From Roseateles sp. (lineage in GTDB: Bacteria; Pseudomonadota; Gammaproteobacteria; Burkholderiales; Burkholderiaceae_C), in assembly GCA_016790285.1 (NCBI GenBank), contig JAEUPJ010000022.1, forward strand, positions 62,001-126,000: a DNA stretch of 64,000 bases, given 5' to 3'. The notes beneath the pieces are model-generated. The model did not search any database, was not told where the DNA came from, and saw only the letters and a list, made by a program, of their open reading frames with translations. Of this stretch, positions 25,035 to 33,563 are shown one piece after another; within the stretch, counting starts at the first letter, position 1, and the number at the start of each line of letters is the position of its first letter. Position numbers and translations under genes: made by a program.

Positions 25035-25757
25035 ATGAAGCTGCCTGCCCTGACCCTGATCCTCGGCCTGGCCACCCCGCTCGCGGGGGCCCAGCCATGT
25101 GCTGCGGCGACCGTGCAGAGCGGTGCCGCCGTGCCACGCGTCGTCGAGCTCTACACCTCCGAGGGTTGCTCGTCCTGCCCGCCGGCGGACCGCTGGCTGG
25201 GCGGCCTGAAGGGCCAGCCGGGCGTCATCGCCGCGGCCTTCCATGTGGACTACTGGAACGGCCTGGGGTGGCCGGACCGCTTCTCGAGCCCGGCCTTCAC
25301 CGAGCGGCAGCGGCAGGGCATCGGCCGCAACGGTGCGCGCTATGCGTACACGCCGCAGCTCGTCGTCAACGGCCGGGACTGGCCCGCCGCCGTGCTGCCC
25401 GCGCCTGCGGCCGAGCCCGCCCGCGTGCGCCTGACCTGGCAACGCAGCGCAGCAGGTGAACTCCGGCTTGCGGCCCAGCCCCTGGCCGGCGCCCCTTCAC
25501 GCATCGTGCTGTGGTGGGCCCGTGTCGAAGACGGCCACGTCAGCCGCGTGCGCGCGGGCGAAAACCGCGGCGAGACGCTCCGCCACGACAGCGTCGTGCG
25601 CGACTACGCGCAGCTGCCACTTTGGGACGGCCGCGAACGCGGGGAATGGACGGTGCCCGTGAAGCCTGCCGAACCGGGCCACGCCAGCCGCTGGCTGGCC
25701 GTGGCCACCGATGCCGCGACGGGCGCCGTGCTGCAGGCTGTGGAAATCGGCTGCTGA
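25035..25757 (+). CDS. DUF1223 secreted thioredoxin-like protein
   Basis: The product has 240 residues with a signal peptide (KLPALTLILGLATPLAGAQP). The DUF1223 hallmark VVELYTSEGCSSCPPADRWL contains a CxxC, and FHVDYWNGLGWPDRFSSPAF and YTPQLVVNGRDW follow. The fold is thioredoxin-like and the CxxC may be redox-active in the periplasm; no substrate is known. The start is ATG 25035. It is transcribed towards the convergent queE gene. Confidence 0.9.
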   Translation: MKLPALTLILGLATPLAGAQPCAAATVQSGAAVPRVVELYTSEGCSSCPPADRWLGGLKGQPGVIAAAFHVDYWNGLGWPDRFSSPAFTERQRQGIGRNGARYAYTPQLVVNGRDWPAAVLPAPAAEPARVRLTWQRSAAGELRLAAQPLAGAPSRIVLWWARVEDGHVSRVRAGENRGETLRHDSVVRDYAQLPLWDGRERGEWTVPVKPAEPGHASRWLAVATDAATGAVLQAVEIGC

Positions 25758-25792
25758 CGCGGCCGGCTTCGGGCCGGCACGCAGCCCGGCGC

Positions 25793-26419
25793 TCAGTCGA
25801 TGCCCACGACCTTGTGCATCTGCACCGACAGCCGCCACTGCGGATGCTGCATGCAGTAGTCCACCGCGGCCTGGGTGTGTTCGCGGCGCAGCACCGAGTC
25901 CATCGGTTGCAGGAAGAAGTGCTGGAAATCCAGGCCGGCGAAGCGTTCCGGGCGGGCCAGCGGCTGCGGGTAGACGAGCTTGAGCTCGTGGCCCGCGGTC
26001 AGCACGAGTGGGGCGTCAGCCTTGGGGCTCACGCAGATCCAGTCCAGCCCGGGCGGCGCGGGCTGCGTGCCGTTGGTCTCCACCGCCACCTCGAAGCCGC
26101 GTGCGTGCAGGGCGTCGATGAGGGGCGTGTCCAGCTGCAGCAGCGGCTCGCCGCCCGTGCAGACGACGTAGGGCCTGCCACCGCCGGGCCAGGCCCGCGC
26201 GATGGTGTCGGCGAGCTCGTCGGCCGTGGCGAACTTGCCGCCGCCCTGGCCGTCGGTGCCGACGAAGTCGGTGTCGCAGAAGGTGCACACGGCGGTGGCG
26301 CGGTCCGGTTCGCGGCCGCTCCACAGGTTGCAGCCGGCGAAACGGCAGAACACCGCCGCACGGCCCGCCTGCGCGCCTTCACCCTGCAAGGTGTAGAAGA
26401 GTTCCTTGACGCTGTACAT
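25793..26419 (-). CDS. queE: 7-carboxy-7-deazaguanine synthase QueE
   Basis: The product has 208 residues. This radical-SAM enzyme makes the 7-deazaguanine core of queuosine from 6-carboxytetrahydropterin. The cluster ligands are C30-x14-C45-x2-C48, the atypical CX14CX2C spacing typical of QueE. ELFYTLQGEGAQAGR at the N-terminus, the CTGGEPLLQLD loop and VAVETNGTQPAPPGLDWICV are also diagnostic. It follows the triple QueD gene on the same strand, 87 bases apart, so the two steps of the pathway are adjacent. Confidence 0.95.
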   Translation of the reverse strand: MYSVKELFYTLQGEGAQAGRAAVFCRFAGCNLWSGREPDRATAVCTFCDTDFVGTDGQGGGKFATADELADTIARAWPGGGRPYVVCTGGEPLLQLDTPLIDALHARGFEVAVETNGTQPAPPGLDWICVSPKADAPLVLTAGHELKLVYPQPLARPERFAGLDFQHFFLQPMDSVLRREHTQAAVDYCMQHPQWRLSVQMHKVVGID

Positions 26420-26506
26420 GTCAGCCCCTCGTCCGTCGGGTACGCCGGCCGATCCCGCAAGGGGATCGCGCTGTGACTTGGGGCGGCCCGGCGCTCATAT
26501 CGCGTG

Positions 26507-27607
26507 TCATACGGGAATCAGTTCCTCGGCATCGGCGCGGCTCACGATGGCGCCGCAGCCGCGCGTCTCGTACAGGTCCACGCGGTCGATCTGCGGCAGC
26601 ACCGTGCCGCCCTCGCCAAGCACCCACGCGGCGATGCTCGCTGCGTCGCCGTCGGGCAGGCCGGCGATCTCGTAGAGCGGGTGGTGGTCCAGCCGCTTGA
26701 AGATCGGGTTGAAGAGCTGCTTGACGTCGCCGAAGTCCACCGTCCAGCCCATGACGGCGTCCAGCGGCGCGGCCAGGTGCAGGCGCAGCGTGAAGGTGTG
26801 GCCATGGATGCCGGCCAGCGGGTGGCCGTCTGGCGCGTGGCGCAGGCGAACGGCGCTGTCCAGCGTCATCTCCTTCCAGATGCGGTAGTGCTGGCCGTTG
26901 AAGTTGGCGCCGCTGGAGCCGGTCTCGTAGACGGTCACCCAGCTCAGCTCGGGCAGCGCCGGCTTCAGGCGCTGCCACAGCCAGGCGGAGATGTGCTCGC
27001 TGGTGGGGTTGGCCAGGCCCGGGATGTCGTTCAGGCAGCGGTAGTTCAGCTCGAAATGCAGCGGCGCCCAGACCTCGTCGAGGTGGTCGTAGTCGATGGC
27101 GAGATCGCGCTCGCCCAGGTCGGCGTTCGCGTGCAGGATGACTTCGAAGCCGTGCCCATGCATGCGCCCGCACTGGTGGCCGGCGGGCACGTTGGGCAGC
27201 TGGTGCGCGGCCTGGAAGCGGTAGCGCCGCCACACGTGGGCGTGGCCGGCGCCGTCCAGGTCCACGCCGCTGTGCGTGGTGCTCTGCACGCCCACCTGCA
27301 CGATGCCCGGCACGTCGGTGGCCAGCCGGCTGCGCACCCAGCGCGCCAGGTTCTCGTCGGTGGGCTCGCCGAGGTGGTCGTTCAGCAGCGCGTGGTCCAG
27401 CGGTGCGACGGTGTCGGCCATGCGCGAGCGCAGCGCCTGCACCTCACCGCCCTCGAAAGCCGCCCAGCCGGCCGGCAGCGCCGAGCGCACGGTGGCGAAA
27501 TAGCTGTGGCCATGCAGGCCGTGGCTGCGGTGGGAGGCGGGCAGGGCAGGGATGCGGCAGGCCGATTCGAAGCCCGCCGAGGCGCAGTGCAGGATGTGCA
27601 GGGACAT
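26507..27607 (-). CDS. queD: Three-domain 6-carboxytetrahydropterin synthase (tandem QueD fusion)
   Basis: The product has 366 residues, three times the length of E. coli QueD (121). Three copies of the 6-pyruvoyltetrahydropterin synthase fold follow one another, each with the zinc HGH: H32-G-H34, H150-G-H152 and H268-G-H270. Compared with E. coli QueD as I recall it, domain 1 (1-120) has C17 and S28 in place of the first zinc His and catalytic Cys, keeps D71-H72 and lacks the pterin Glu. Domain 2 (121-240) keeps H135, C146 and E228 but has N188-Y189 instead of Asp-His. Domain 3 (241-366) has V253 for the zinc His and no Cys, but keeps D307-H308 and E347. QueD converts dihydroneopterin triphosphate to 6-carboxytetrahydropterin, with active sites between subunits. 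The fusion may rebuild one site from complementary parts. It lies beside queE. Confidence 0.9.
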   Translation of the reverse strand: MSLHILHCASAGFESACRIPALPASHRSHGLHGHSYFATVRSALPAGWAAFEGGEVQALRSRMADTVAPLDHALLNDHLGEPTDENLARWVRSRLATDVPGIVQVGVQSTTHSGVDLDGAGHAHVWRRYRFQAAHQLPNVPAGHQCGRMHGHGFEVILHANADLGERDLAIDYDHLDEVWAPLHFELNYRCLNDIPGLANPTSEHISAWLWQRLKPALPELSWVTVYETGSSGANFNGQHYRIWKEMTLDSAVRLRHAPDGHPLAGIHGHTFTLRLHLAAPLDAVMGWTVDFGDVKQLFNPIFKRLDHHPLYEIAGLPDGDAASIAAWVLGEGGTVLPQIDRVDLYETRGCGAIVSRADAEELIPV

Positions 27608-27644
27608 GCCGCGATTGTCGCGCCCCGCCTGTGCGGGTGTTGCG

Positions 27645-28835
27645 CTACATCTTTGCCACCAGGCGGCTGACCTGCTCGGCCTTGCCGTCCATCTGCCGCA
27701 CCGTGCCCTCGATCTGCTTGTGCGCGGCCAGCATCTCCTTGAGCGGGTCGGCCACCGCCTTGTCCTTGACGTAGTCCCGCGTCTCGTGGGCGGCCTGGCG
27801 CAGGATATTGCCCAGGTTGGTGAGCCCCGCGTCGATCATCAGCCGCTCGTCGTCGAGCTTGCGCACCTGCTGGCTGAGCTTGCGCTTGTCCTCCTCGCTG
27901 AGCCGCGCGGTGTCCTGCGCAATGATCAGCACCAGCTGCTTGGTCACGTCGGCGATGCTGGCGGCCAGGTTGCTCGCACCCTGCGGGCCGTCCCAGAACA
28001 TCGTCACCTTGGTCTCGAACGCATCCATCACCTGCTGGCGCGTCTTGACCGCCTGGGTGACGAGCTTCTCGGCCTGCTGGATCTCCACCGACAGCTCCGT
28101 GTACCTGTCGCGCAGCTCGCCTTCCCTGCGGCCGGCGCGCACCAGGGCCTCGCGCATGGCGCGCATCTCCTTGTCGTACTTGCGCGTCTTGAGCTTGGCC
28201 TCGAGGTCCATGACGGGGTCGGCCAGCCGGGTGATGAGCGGGGCCTCGCGGTTGACGAACTTCTCCAGCCCCTCGAAGCCCTCCTTCAACTGCGCGAGCG
28301 CCCGGCCGAGGTCGTCACGGCCGCCATGCGCGCTGCTCATCGCGTTGCGGGCCTTGGCACGCTCGCCCAGGTAGCGCGCGCTGTCGGAGAGTTCACCCAT
28401 CTCCTTGATGGCCGCGTCGATGCGGCCGTCCATGCGCTTGAGCTGGTCGATCACCCGCGGCTGGGCCGCCTGGATCTGCTTCCAGGTCTGGGCGTCGGCG
28501 ATCGGGTCGGCTTCCGCGGCCACGAGCTTCCTGCGGTAGACCTCCACCAGCGCCAGGTACTTGTCGCAACCGAGCTTGGACTCCTTGGCCAGCGTGCCGC
28601 AGCTTTGCCAGGCCCGCGTGAGCGCCACCTTCAACCGCTCGCAGGCCTCGCCGGCCACCTGCAGCTCCACCACGTCGTCCATCGCTTCCGGGTCCCGCGG
28701 GCAGTAGCGCACCCAATCCTCCAGCGCCTTGCCCACGCCGGAGTCCTTCATCGTGACGCCCCGGTGCGCGTCCCACCACTTCTTCGTGAAGGCGGGCCCG
28801 CCCAACTTGATCGCGTCCAGGTCCTTCTTGTCCAT
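27645..28835 (-). CDS. Hypothetical helical coiled-coil protein
   Basis: The product has 396 residues, no signal peptide or membrane segment, and is very rich in charged residues. It is almost entirely helical with long heptad-like stretches (for example EELRDRYTELSVEIQQAEKL-like segments near residue 245 and DTARLSEEDKRKLSQQVRKL near 310). Cysteines occur only in the first quarter. I do not recognise the family. Its codon use matches its neighbours. It ends 37 bases before the QueD fusion start, so the two could be co-transcribed, but no functional link is evident. A cytoplasmic scaffold or cargo-like role is only a guess. Confidence 0.7.
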   Translation of the reverse strand: MDKKDLDAIKLGGPAFTKKWWDAHRGVTMKDSGVGKALEDWVRYCPRDPEAMDDVVELQVAGEACERLKVALTRAWQSCGTLAKESKLGCDKYLALVEVYRRKLVAAEADPIADAQTWKQIQAAQPRVIDQLKRMDGRIDAAIKEMGELSDSARYLGERAKARNAMSSAHGGRDDLGRALAQLKEGFEGLEKFVNREAPLITRLADPVMDLEAKLKTRKYDKEMRAMREALVRAGRREGELRDRYTELSVEIQQAEKLVTQAVKTRQQVMDAFETKVTMFWDGPQGASNLAASIADVTKQLVLIIAQDTARLSEEDKRKLSQQVRKLDDERLMIDAGLTNLGNILRQAAHETRDYVKDKAVADPLKEMLAAHKQIEGTVRQMDGKAEQVSRLVAKM

Positions 28836-28913
28836 CCACGGCCTTCCGGCGCCGGTGTGGCGCTTATCGTCTGGCTGAGTGACCGGCGGGGCCGCATCAG
28901 TTCCCGCCCCGGC

Positions 28914-28941
28914 TTGACTTGAAGCTGGCTTGAACTTTTAG
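28914..28941 (+). promoter_or_regulatory. Possible sigma-70 promoter of the MFS gene
   Basis: TTGACT (28914-28919) and TTTTAG (28936-28941) are separated by 16 bases and end 10 bases before the ATG at 28952. The -35 is good and the -10 weak; the short leader is unusual. Confidence 0.3.
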
Positions 28942-28951
28942 GCTCCGTCCC

Positions 28952-30325
28952 ATGAACCTTGCTGACTCGACCTCCACGCCGGGCGACGCCCCGGCCCCGA
29001 GGCTGTTCGCCCCGGGGCGCCGTGCCGCCTGTGTCGGCGCCGTCGCGCTGATCTCCATGCTGGCCTTCGAAGCCATTGCGGTGGCCACGGCCATGCCCGC
29101 CGTCGCCGCGGCGCTGGACGGGCTGCCGCTGTACGCGCTGGCCTTCGGCGCCACGCTGGCCACGGCCGTGCTCGGCATGACGGCCGCCGGGCAGCTCTGC
29201 GACAAGCGCGGCCCCTATCAGGCCTCGCTGGCGGGGCTGGCGGCCTTCCTGGCCGGGTTACTGCTGGCGGGCCTGGCGTCGTCGATGCCGCTGCTGGTGC
29301 TCGGGCGCGCCCTGCAGGGCCTGGGCGGGGGTGTGCTCAGCGTGGCGCTGTACGTGGGCGTCGCCAAGGTCGTGCCGCCCGCCCTGCACCCGCAGCTGTT
29401 CGCCCTTTTCGCCGGTGCCTGGGTGCTGCCCGGGCTGCTGGGGCCGGCGGTGGCGTCGGGGCTGGTGGCGTGGCTGGGCTGGCGGGCGGTGTTCCTTGTC
29501 GTGGCCGCCGCCGTGCCCGTGGCCGCGGCGCTGATGCTCCCCGCGCTGCGCCGGGCGGGCGCGGGCACCGGCGAGCCCCTGCGTTGGGGCGCCATGCGCT
29601 GGGCGCTGCTGGCCAGTGCCGGCGCGCTGATGCTGCATGCCGCCAGCCAGCAGCCCGGCGTGCGTGCAGTGGTGCTGTTCGCGGCGGGCCTGGCTGCGGC
29701 GGGCGTGGCCGCGCGGCAGCTGCTGCCGGCCGGCACCCTCAGCGCCTCGCGCGGCCTGCCTTCCGTCATCCTGCTGCGCGGCCTCATCGCCGCCGCCTTC
29801 GCCAGCGCCGAGGCCTTCCTGCCGCTGCTGCTCACCGGCCAGTTCGGCTGGAGCCTGGGCCAGGCGGGCGTCGCGCTGAGTGCCGGCGCCATCACCTGGA
29901 GCATCGGCAGCGCCGTGCAGGCCCGCGTGCAGGCCGAGGCGACGCGCCGTCGGCTGCTGCCCGCCGGGTTCGCGCTGGCGGCGCTCGGCCTGGGTGGGGT
30001 CATGACGCCGCTGCTCGCCGCGGGCCTGCCCACGTGGCTGGCGCTGGTGGGCTGGGTCGGCGTGGGGCTGGGCATCGGGTTGTCATTCCCGATGCTGTCG
30101 GTGCTGCTGCTCAAGCTCTCGCCAGTGGACGAACAGGGCGCCAACTCCTCGGCCCTGCAGCTGTCGGACGCCCTCACCAGCAGCGCGGCCCTGGGCCTGG
30201 CCGGGCTGCTGTTCGACCCCGCCACGCGCCAGGTGCTGCCGGTGCTGCTGCTGTCGTTCACGCTGGCGGCGGCGGCCGCGGCCCTCAGCCCCCGGGCCTG
30301 GGGCGCGCACAGCCCGGCGCGCTGA
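28952..30325 (+). CDS. MFS transporter (drug/metabolite exporter type)
   Basis: The product has 457 residues with about 14 hydrophobic segments. The major-facilitator motif A is GQLCDKRGPYQ after TM2, and a motif C-like WVLPGLLGPAVAS lies in TM5, which points to an H+-driven exporter of the DHA2/EmrB-like kind. The substrate is unknown. It is divergent from the coiled-coil gene. A secreted unknown protein follows 127 bases later on the same strand. Confidence 0.87.
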   Translation: MNLADSTSTPGDAPAPRLFAPGRRAACVGAVALISMLAFEAIAVATAMPAVAAALDGLPLYALAFGATLATAVLGMTAAGQLCDKRGPYQASLAGLAAFLAGLLLAGLASSMPLLVLGRALQGLGGGVLSVALYVGVAKVVPPALHPQLFALFAGAWVLPGLLGPAVASGLVAWLGWRAVFLVVAAAVPVAAALMLPALRRAGAGTGEPLRWGAMRWALLASAGALMLHAASQQPGVRAVVLFAAGLAAAGVAARQLLPAGTLSASRGLPSVILLRGLIAAAFASAEAFLPLLLTGQFGWSLGQAGVALSAGAITWSIGSAVQARVQAEATRRRLLPAGFALAALGLGGVMTPLLAAGLPTWLALVGWVGVGLGIGLSFPMLSVLLLKLSPVDEQGANSSALQLSDALTSSAALGLAGLLFDPATRQVLPVLLLSFTLAAAAAALSPRAWGAHSPAR

Positions 30326-30452
30326 CGCGCTGATCAGCCGGGAGCCATGCGGAGCCATGGCGCCCGCCGCGGCGCACTGGCTCCCCTGGGCGATGCGCGG
30401 CGCGGGCCATCGGCCGACCATGGCGGCCATTCCCCGCTGACCGGAGACCGCC

Positions 30453-31523
30453 ATGCCCTCGCCCCGACACCCACCCGTTCGCCACGGCTTCACCCTGCTG
30501 CTCGCCGTGGCCGCCTTCTGGCTGCTGGCCGATACCACCCAGGCCCAGACACCCCAGCAGCGCCGCCTCGTGCTGGACATCGAGCTCAAACGCCAGGGCC
30601 CGGTGCAGCACGGCATCGAGCGGGGTGAACAGTCGCTGACCCAGCGCTGGCAGTTCAGCGCCCTGCTCGGCACCGACGGCTCGCCCTCGACCGCCAACCC
30701 GCTGGACCCCGACGACCAGCAGCGCCAGCTCGCCGACGCCCAGCGCCGCACCGCGGCCATGCGCCCGGCCGCGCGCGCTGCCACGCCGGACGCGCAGTCC
30801 CTGCAGGCCATGCAGGCGCAGGCCCAGGCACTGCAGGCCCGCTGCGGGCAGGACAACGCCTGCCTCATGCGCGAGGCCTCGGCCCTGGTGTCGGCCAGCA
30901 TGGGCCAGGCCGGCCCGGTGGGCCAGCCGCGCATGGATGCCGCCACGCAGGGCCGCATGCAGGCGTATGGCAACGCCGTGGCGGCCTGCGAGCGCCAGCC
31001 CGCCGGCAAGCCGCGCGACGCCTGCCGCGCCGAAGCCCGCCGCCAGGCCGGTGGGGGCGTGGAGGCGCCCGAGGACAGCGGCCCGGCCACGCCCTACCTT
31101 GTCTTCAACGGCATTCCGGCCTGCGGGCTGCAGTTGTCCGGCCGCATCGACGAGCGCATCAAGGGCAGCTACAACGACGTGCAGGGCGTGATCCACACCA
31201 CGGAAACCGCCCAGGGCCAGGAAACCCGCCGCGACGACGTCTGGTGCCCCTCGCTGATGGCGGTGCTGGACACGCGCAACGGCCGCGTCTGGGCGTCGCT
31301 CAACCTCGTGCCGCGGGAGGTGATGGGCGTCAGCACCCGCGAGGAAAGCAACCGCCGCAGCCAGCGCCGCGAGGGCCGCATCGGGCTGCGCTGGTGGGAG
31401 GCCGACGACTGGGTGGCGCGCCGCCTGCTGCAGCTCAACGCCAGCGGGCAGGACCAGGCGCGGCTGCCCGCCGGCCAGGGTCAGGCGGAGATCCGGATGA
31501 GCTGGAGCTTCAAGCCGGTGTGA
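30453..31523 (+). CDS. Hypothetical secreted protein
   Basis: The product has 356 residues with an N-terminal signal (FTLLLAVAAFWLLADTTQAQ). A Gln/Ala-rich, probably helical middle (about 85-190) contains two CxxxxxC-like pairs (ARCGQDNACL, then ACERQPAGKPRDACR). A C-terminal beta-rich part (about 205-356) includes YLVFNGIPACGLQLSGRIDE and ends in EIRMSWSFKP. No known family is recognised. The start ATG 30453 has CCGGAGAC. A periplasmic role is inferred from the signal peptide only. Confidence 0.65.
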   Translation: MPSPRHPPVRHGFTLLLAVAAFWLLADTTQAQTPQQRRLVLDIELKRQGPVQHGIERGEQSLTQRWQFSALLGTDGSPSTANPLDPDDQQRQLADAQRRTAAMRPAARAATPDAQSLQAMQAQAQALQARCGQDNACLMREASALVSASMGQAGPVGQPRMDAATQGRMQAYGNAVAACERQPAGKPRDACRAEARRQAGGGVEAPEDSGPATPYLVFNGIPACGLQLSGRIDERIKGSYNDVQGVIHTTETAQGQETRRDDVWCPSLMAVLDTRNGRVWASLNLVPREVMGVSTREESNRRSQRREGRIGLRWWEADDWVARRLLQLNASGQDQARLPAGQGQAEIRMSWSFKPV

Positions 31524-31540
31524 ACGCCGGCCCGGGCCCG

Positions 31541-32263
31541 TCAGGCGCTCGGGGGTGCCCGCAGGTCGCTGGCGCGGCGGCCGCGGCGGGTGGCGGCGCG
31601 GCGCAGGTGCACGAGCGACTCCACGCGCTTGAGGAGTTCGCGGTCGTTCCAGGGCTTCTTGAAGATGCCGTAGACGCCTTCGATCTGGCCCACGCGGCCG
31701 TGCAGCTCGTCGTGGCCGGTGATGGCGATGACGGGCAGGTCCTCGGTCGTGAGGCTGCCGTGCACGTCGGCGATCAGCTCGAAACCGTCCTTGTTGGGCA
31801 TTTCCAGGTCGGTGATCAGCACGGCGATCTCGGGCTTCTCCTCGAGCTGGGCCAGGGCCTCGTTGCCGTCATTGACCTGCACGACCGTGAAACCGGCGCC
31901 TTCGAGCAGCCGCTTGAGCTTGGTGCGCACCACGGCCGAGTCGTCGGCCACCAGCACGGTGGGCGGGCCCTCGGGCACCACGGGCGCGGCGGCCGGGGGC
32001 TGCATGGGCGTGGGGGCCGTGACGAAGGCGCTGGCCATGGACGGCCCGGCGCCGGGCATGCCAGGCAGGGGCGGCAGCACCACCGGCGCCGTCGCGCGCG
32101 GCATGCCCTCGGGCGGGCGCGGCGGGGGCGTGTATTCGCGTGTCGGACGGTAGTCGTCACGCTTGAAGGCGGCGATGAGCACGATGATGGCCAGTGGTAT
32201 CGCGATCAGCACCGGCATCAGATAGGCGCCCAGCAACTCCTGCAACTCGTGAAACATCTCCAT
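31541..32263 (-). CDS. Membrane-anchored CheY-like receiver protein
   Basis: The product has 240 residues. One N-terminal transmembrane segment (about 13-33, YLMPVLIAIPLAIIVLIAAF) is followed by a Pro-rich linker (about 40-100) and a complete receiver domain (102-225). The receiver has the acidic pair D107-D108, phosphoacceptor D152 in VLITDLEMPNKDG, the switch Thr in AITGHDE and Lys in IFKKPW. No output domain follows. It lies on the same strand just downstream (127 bases) of the NtrY-like kinase and NtrC-like regulator, and may act as a phosphate sink or localised partner for that kinase (inference). ATG 32257 is an alternative start. Confidence 0.85.
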   Translation of the reverse strand: MEMFHELQELLGAYLMPVLIAIPLAIIVLIAAFKRDDYRPTREYTPPPRPPEGMPRATAPVVLPPLPGMPGAGPSMASAFVTAPTPMQPPAAAPVVPEGPPTVLVADDSAVVRTKLKRLLEGAGFTVVQVNDGNEALAQLEEKPEIAVLITDLEMPNKDGFELIADVHGSLTTEDLPVIAITGHDELHGRVGQIEGVYGIFKKPWNDRELLKRVESLVHLRRAATRRGRRASDLRAPPSA

Positions 32264-32390
32264 CCCCAACGTGTAACAACGGGCAGCCTAACACCCGCCG
32301 GTGCGGTGCACTACCGAGGAAAGCCGGCATATCCGCACAGGGCGCGGCTTGGTTGCACCTGCTTACGCGGTTCGCTGGCGGCGTGTGGCG

Positions 32391-33563
32391 TCAGAACGTC
32401 AACACGAAGCACGCGCCGCCACCCGGGCGCCGCGCATGGCGCACCGTGCCGCCCAAGCCGTGCACGAGCTGGCGCACCACGGCCAGCCCCACGCCGCTGC
32501 CGCCCTCGCGGGTGCTGAAGAAGGGCGTGAAGATGCGCGACTCCAGCCCCGGCGCCACGCCCGGGCCGTTGTCCGCCACCGTCAGGCGCAGCCGGGCGCC
32601 GCGAGCCAGCCGGGCCTCCAGCGTGAGCTGCGGGGCGGGGCGACCCTGGCAGGCCTGCAGCGCGTTCTGGGCGAGGTTGATCAGCACCTGTTCCAGCTGG
32701 GCGGCGTCCGTGCGCAACGCGAGCGAGGGGGGCTCCACGCTCACGGCCACTTCACCGCCCGCCTGTGCCCAGGCTGGGGCGATCAGCCCGTGCACGGCCT
32801 GCAGCAGCGGCAGCAGGGGGGTGTCGGCCAGCGTCGGCGCCGGCGGGTGGCTGACGCTGCGGTAGCGTTCCACGAAGGCCTGCAGGTGCTGCGCGCGTCG
32901 CGCGAGCGTCGCCAGGGCCGCCTGCAGCTCCGCCAGCTCACCAGCCTCCAGCAGGGCTGGCGCACTTGCCGCGAGCGACGCGATGGGCGTGAGCGAGTTC
33001 ATGATCTCGTGGGTCAGCACCTGCACCAGCTGGCGCCAGGCCGCGAGGGCTTCGGTCGCGAGTTCCGACTCGATGGGCGCCAGCGCCGCCAGCCGCCAGG
33101 CCTCGCCGTGCACCGTCAGGGCCGACACGGCCAGCACGGCGCGTTCCTGCCCATGCTCGGTGGGCAGGGTCACCACGCGCCGGCCCGGTTCGGCCTCCAG
33201 CAGCGCGAGCAGGGCGGCGGGGTCTTCGGCGCGGCCCGGTGCGGCCAGGCGCCGCGCGGCGGCGTTCAGCGCCAGCGGCGGCTGGCCCGCCACGAGGCGC
33301 CACAAGGCCAGCGGCGCATGCTCGAGCGCTGCACCCAGCTCCGGCCGCGGTGGCGGCGCCGGGTCGGGCGGCAGCGGGGCGGGCCGGTGCGCCAGGCGGG
33401 TCAGCGCCGCCCAGCCCACGGCCGTGGCCAGCGCGCCGGCCAGGGCGCAGGCCACCAGCAGCCGGGGGGCATCGAGCCAGGCCGCGGCGCCGGCCGCGCT
33501 GGCGGCCAGGACGAGCGCCGCCAGCGCGGCCTGCAGGCGGTCGCGGCGGGGGTCAGAGGCCAT
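32391..33563 (-). CDS. Sensor histidine kinase (NtrY-like)
   Basis: The product has 390 residues with two N-terminal membrane segments (about 11-29 and 34-55), a PAS-like middle (about 75-165) and the kinase core. The H-box is QVLTHEIMNSLTPIASLA with H185, the N-box NLAQNALQACQG, the G1 box DNGPGV and the G2 box GGSGVGLAVVRQL. There is almost no periplasmic loop, so it may sense a membrane or cytoplasmic cue. Its start lies 11 bases inside the end of the response-regulator gene, so kinase and regulator are translationally coupled. Confidence 0.92.
   Translation of the reverse strand: MASDPRRDRLQAALAALVLAASAAGAAAWLDAPRLLVACALAGALATAVGWAALTRLAHRPAPLPPDPAPPPRPELGAALEHAPLALWRLVAGQPPLALNAAARRLAAPGRAEDPAALLALLEAEPGRRVVTLPTEHGQERAVLAVSALTVHGEAWRLAALAPIESELATEALAAWRQLVQVLTHEIMNSLTPIASLAASAPALLEAGELAELQAALATLARRAQHLQAFVERYRSVSHPPAPTLADTPLLPLLQAVHGLIAPAWAQAGGEVAVSVEPPSLALRTDAAQLEQVLINLAQNALQACQGRPAPQLTLEARLARGARLRLTVADNGPGVAPGLESRIFTPFFSTREGGSGVGLAVVRQLVHGLGGTVRHARRPGGGACFVLTF

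Noticed and set aside
27608-27644. preQ1 riboswitch before the QueD fusion
   Set aside because: The gap to the upstream gene is only 37 bases and shows no preQ1 aptamer pattern.
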